The notes beneath the pieces are model-generated. The model made no database searches, was not told the origin of the DNA, and saw nothing but the letters and a program-made list of their open reading frames with translations. Source: Providencia stuartii (GTDB lineage Bacteria > Pseudomonadota > Gammaproteobacteria > Enterobacterales > Enterobacteriaceae). From it: a DNA stretch of 64,000 nucleotides. How positions within the stretch are numbered: position 1 is the stretch's first letter; each line of letters begins with the position of its first letter. Shown here piece by piece: positions 61,266 to 64,000 of the stretch. The translations under genes were made by a program, and so were the position numbers. The stretch spans positions 2,170,001 to 2,234,000 of the forward strand of contig NZ_CP119546.1 of assembly GCF_029277985.1 (NCBI RefSeq), in the 5' to 3' direction.

Positions 61266-64000
61266 TTACTCTGTCATGGTTTGTTCGTTTTGTTTTTGAG
61301 CCTGTTTCGCTTTTACACGAGCTATCGCTGCGGCAACGGCGACTTTACGAGGATCTGTTTCTTCTTCAATTGGCTGCTCAGCAGCAGGGGAAAGCATTTC
61401 CTCTTCATCGGCTTTCGCGATAAGTTGTGCTTTATCTTGTGCTGCTTTTTTGGCTTTCGCACGAGCAATAGCGGCGGCAACCGCTGCCTTACGCGGATCA
61501 ACCTCAGCCGGTTCGTCAGCGCTAGTTGGCTCTGCGCTCTCTGAGGTGGTAGCCTCCTGTTGAGCCGCTTTTTTGGCTTTAGCACGGGCAATAGCGGCGG
61601 CAACCGCTGCCTTACGTGGATCAACCTCAGCTGGTTCGTCAGCGCTGGTTGGCTCTGCGCTCTCCGAGGCAGTAGCCTCCTGTTGAGCCGCTTTTTTGGC
61701 TTTCGCACGAGCAATAGCGGCGGCAACCGCTGCCTTGCGCGGATCAACCTCAGCCGGTTCGTCAACGCTGGTTGGCTCTACGTTCTCTGAGGCAGTAGCC
61801 TCCTGTTGAGCCGCTTTCTTGGCTTTCGCACGGGCAATAGCCGCAGCAACCGCAGCCTTACGTGGATCAACCTCAGCCGGTTCGTCAGCGCTGGTTGGCT
61901 CTACGTTCTCTGAGGCGATAGTCTCCTGTTGAGCCGCTTTTTTGGCTTTCGCACGAGCAATAGCCGCGGCAACCGCAGCCTTACGCGGATCAACCTCAGC
62001 CGGTTCGTCAGCGCTGGTTGGCTCTGCGCTCTCTGAGGCGATAGTCTCCTGTTGAGCCGCTTTTTTAGCTTTCGCACGAGCAATAGCGGCGGCAACTGCT
62101 GCCTTACGCGGATCAACCTCAGCCGGTTCGTCAGCGCCGGTTGGTTCTACGTTCTCTGAGGCGATAGTCTCCTGTTGAGCCGCTTTTTTGGCTTTCGCAC
62201 GAGCAATAGCGGCGGCAACCGCTGCCTTACGTGGATCAACCTCAGCCGGTTCGTCAGCGCCGGTTGGTTCTACGTTCTCTGAGGCGATCGTCTCCTGTTG
62301 AGCCGCTTTCTTGGCTTTCGCACGAGCAATAGCCGCAGCAACCGCAGCCTTACGTGGATCAACCTCAGCCGGTTCGTCAGCGCCGGTTGGTTCTACGTTC
62401 TCTGAGGTGATAGTCTCCTGTTGAGCCGCTTTCTTGGCTTTTGCACGAGCAATAGCCGCAGCAACCGCTGCTTTACGCGGATCATTCCCCTCGTTTGCTT
62501 CCGCAGGTTGAGTGACAGTGTCACCTTTGCTTTCTTGCGCGGCCGCGGCTTTTCTCGCCTTAGCGCGAGCAAGTGCAGCGGCTACGGCAGCCTTACGTGG
62601 GTCGTTAGTATTATCTTCTGCTATCATTGTAGCGGCTTGTTTCTCGGCCTGTTTTGCTCTCGCTTGCTCTTTACGTGCCGCTCTTGCGGCAATAACCGCA
62701 CTGTTATCAGGCTCTGCACCTACAATGACATCAATTGCGGATGTGGCAGCTGATTTTTTGGCTTTTACACGAGCAAGGGCTGCGGCAACAGCATCTTTAT
62801 CGGATGCCTCCACTTGAACTGCTGATTTTTTATGGCGTTCTTCTCGGGCCAGTTTTTCGCGTTCCATCCGCTGCTGTTTCGCTTCAAAACGTAATTTTGC
62901 TTCTGCTGCCCGTCGTTCCTCTTGCTTAATCTCACGTATTTCTGCTTTTTCTTGTCGGTAATATTGCACGAGAGGAATATTACTTGGACAAACATAGGCG
63001 CAAGCGCCGCATTCTATACAATCAAAGAGGTTATGCTTCTGTGCTTTCTCATGCTCTTTACCTTTACTGAACCAATACAGTTGCTGAGGGAGCAGAGCAG
63101 CAGGGCATGCATCAACACATAAACCACAACGAATACACGCTTCTTCAAGAGGCTTTTGCCCAACCTCTTCGATACTAGGAACCAGTAAACAGTTACAAAT
63201 CTTAACAACGGGCGCGTTAAGGTCAGGCAAAGTAAATCCCATTAATGGGCCACCCATAATGACCATTTGCTCAGTTGCAGGCGTAAAACCTGTCTGTTGT
63301 AAAAGGTGTTGTACAGGGGTACCTAGACGAGTCCAAAAGTTACCCGGAGAGGCGATCGACTCACCCGTTACGGTCACGACACGTTCGATTAAAGGTTGAC
63401 CATCAATCACGGCTCGTTTTATTGCAACCACCGTTCCCACGTTCTGCATTAATACGCCGATTTGAGATGAACGAGCACCGGAGGGAACCTCTTTACCCGT
63501 CAAAATTTTAGTAAGCTGTTTGGCTCCGCCAGAAGGGTATTTAGTCGGAATGACCCGAATAAAAATATGCTTATCATGAGTGGTTATTGCTTTTTTTAAA
63601 GCCGCAATAGCGTCTGGCTTATTGTCTTCAATACCAATAAGAATTTGATCAGGATTGAGTAGGTGTTGCAAAATGCGACAGCCTTCGATGACCTCATCCG
63701 CATGTTCTTGCATGAGGCGATCATCCGCGGTGATATAAGGTTCACATTCCGCGGCATTCACAATTAAGGTCTTGATCGCATCTTTCCCCCCGGCAAGCTT
63801 AGAGGCTGTTGGAAAGCCTGCCCCCCCAAGTCCGGCGATACCTGCTTGTTCAATTTTTTGCAATAGTTGCGCTGGGGTGAGTTGTAAATAATTAGGCTCA
63901 GGAAATAATTCGCACCAAGTATCTTCGCCATCAGCGTTGAGGCAAACCGACAGTTCTTTTAAGCCAGAAGGGTGAGCGGTAACCATCGGTTTAATTGCGG
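61266..64000 (-). CDS. rsxC: Rsx/Rnf complex subunit C with expanded repeat tail (N-terminus outside window)
   Basis: Peripheral NADH- and Fe-S-binding subunit. The frame is open at the window edge; by comparison with E. coli RsxC about 100 N-terminal residues are missing. An ATG at 63986 is internal. Visible parts are the glycine-rich [13 protein letters not shown], two [4Fe-4S] motifs ([24 protein letters not shown]), a charged coiled segment, and a very long Ala/Lys-rich tail. That tail has [20 protein letters not shown] units, eight of them in near-identical 41-residue repeats. Other family members carry fewer and more varied units. Confidence 0.96.
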   Translation of the reverse strand, partial: AIKPMVTAHPSGLKELSVCLNADGEDTWCELFPEPNYLQLTPAQLLQKIEQAGIAGLGGAGFPTASKLAGGKDAIKTLIVNAAECEPYITADDRLMQEHADEVIEGCRILQHLLNPDQILIGIEDNKPDAIAALKKAITTHDKHIFIRVIPTKYPSGGAKQLTKILTGKEVPSGARSSQIGVLMQNVGTVVAIKRAVIDGQPLIERVVTVTGESIASPGNFWTRLGTPVQHLLQQTGFTPATEQMVIMGGPLMGFTLPDLNAPVVKICNCLLVPSIEEVGQKPLEEACIRCGLCVDACPAALLPQQLYWFSKGKEHEKAQKHNLFDCIECGACAYVCPSNIPLVQYYRQEKAEIREIKQEERRAAEAKLRFEAKQQRMEREKLAREERHKKSAVQVEASDKDAVAAALARVKAKKSAATSAIDVIVGAEPDNSAVIAARAARKEQARAKQAEKQAATMIAEDNTNDPRKAAVAAALARAKARKAAAAQESKGDTVTQPAEANEGNDPRKAAVAAAIARAKAKKAAQQETITSENVEPTGADEPAEVDPRKAAVAAAIARAKAKKAAQQETIASENVEPTGADEPAEVDPRKAAVAAAIARAKAKKAAQQETIASENVEPTGADEPAEVDPRKAAVAAAIARAKAKKAAQQETIASESAEPTSADEPAEVDPRKAAVAAAIARAKAKKAAQQETIASENVEPTSADEPAEVDPRKAAVAAAIARAKAKKAAQQEATASENVEPTSVDEPAEVDPRKAAVAAAIARAKAKKAAQQEATASESAEPTSADEPAEVDPRKAAVAAAIARAKAKKAAQQEATTSESAEPTSADEPAEVDPRKAAVAAAIARAKAKKAAQDKAQLIAKADEEEMLSPAAEQPIEEETDPRKVAVAAAIARVKAKQAQKQNEQTMTE
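61470..62490 (-). repeat. Eight 123-bp tandem repeats inside rsxC
   Basis: Near-identical 123-bp units encode 41 residues each ([18 protein letters not shown] followed by a variable acidic linker such as [16 protein letters not shown]). The word GGATCAACCTCAG returns about every 123 bp (61495, 61618 and onward), and the units remain in frame. Differences cluster in the linker (NV or SA, TG or TS, TI or AT). Confidence 0.95.

Noticed and set aside
61322..62116. Long Arg/Pro-rich and Ser-rich open frames overlapping rsxC in other frames
   Set aside because: They are read through the 123-bp repeat of rsxC; their periodicity and composition are by-products of the repeat, and they lack ribosome binding sites.
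61470..62490. Regular repeats that could suggest a CRISPR array
   Set aside because: Units are 123 bp, contiguous, in frame and protein-coding, without unique spacers or palindromic short repeats.

Overview
The window is chromosomal DNA of low GC content from a gammaproteobacterium of the order Enterobacterales. Gene content and order follow the Escherichia coli rssB-galU-hns-tdk-adhE-ychE-opp-yciU-cls-yciY-tonB-yciA-yciB-yciC-ompW-trp-yciV-yciO-rluB-btuR-yciK-sohB-yciN-topA-cysB-acnA-ribA-pgpB-lapAB-pyrF-yciH-osmB-rnb region and run on into nth-rsxEGDC. The AT-rich intergenic DNA, the separate trpG and trpD genes (fused in E. coli), the tandem oppA genes and the protein sequences point to the Morganellaceae, most likely Providencia or a close relative. 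This is inferred from sequence character, not from a database search. The window is mostly conserved core genome. I found no rRNA, tRNA, IS element, prophage or CRISPR array.

Layout: 1-7757 carries the end of rssB, galU, hns, tdk, adhE (with Cra-like and CRP-like sites upstream) and ychE. 8389-15657 is the oligopeptide permease operon with two oppA paralogues, a GC-rich hairpin before oppB, then oppBCDF. 15730-23331 holds yciU, clsA, the 57-residue yciY, tonB, yciA, a small Pmp3-like membrane protein, yciB, a SulP anion transporter and yciC. 23753-25021 has ompW behind a perfect FNR box, and a BON-domain lipoprotein. 25242-32128 is a complete leftward trp operon: promoter/operator, trpL leader peptide with three Trp codons, attenuator, trpE, G, D, CF, B, A.

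32192-41986 runs from the PHP-domain RNase gene yciV (rnm) through yciO, rluB, an unrecognised lipoprotein, btuR-yciK, sohB and yciN to topA. 42354-45115 carries sodC and an exported M13 metallopeptidase where the E. coli map goes straight from topA to cysB. 45438-50172 has cysB, acnA and an unrecognised 154-residue protein. 50221-55910 has hemB, ribA, pgpB, lapA-lapB-pyrF-yciH and osmB. 56103-64000 is leftward: rnb, nth, and rsxE, G, D and C. rsxC runs off the window and carries eight near-identical 123-bp repeats.

The most unexpected signals lie outside genes. Two consensus-grade LexA (SOS) boxes sit between the convergent sodC and M13 peptidase genes with no evident gene to control. A possible RNA pseudoknot and a 10-bp inverted repeat lie between topA and sodC. 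Perfect FNR half-site pairs occur upstream of ompW and of the opp operon. No convincing entirely new multigene system was found.
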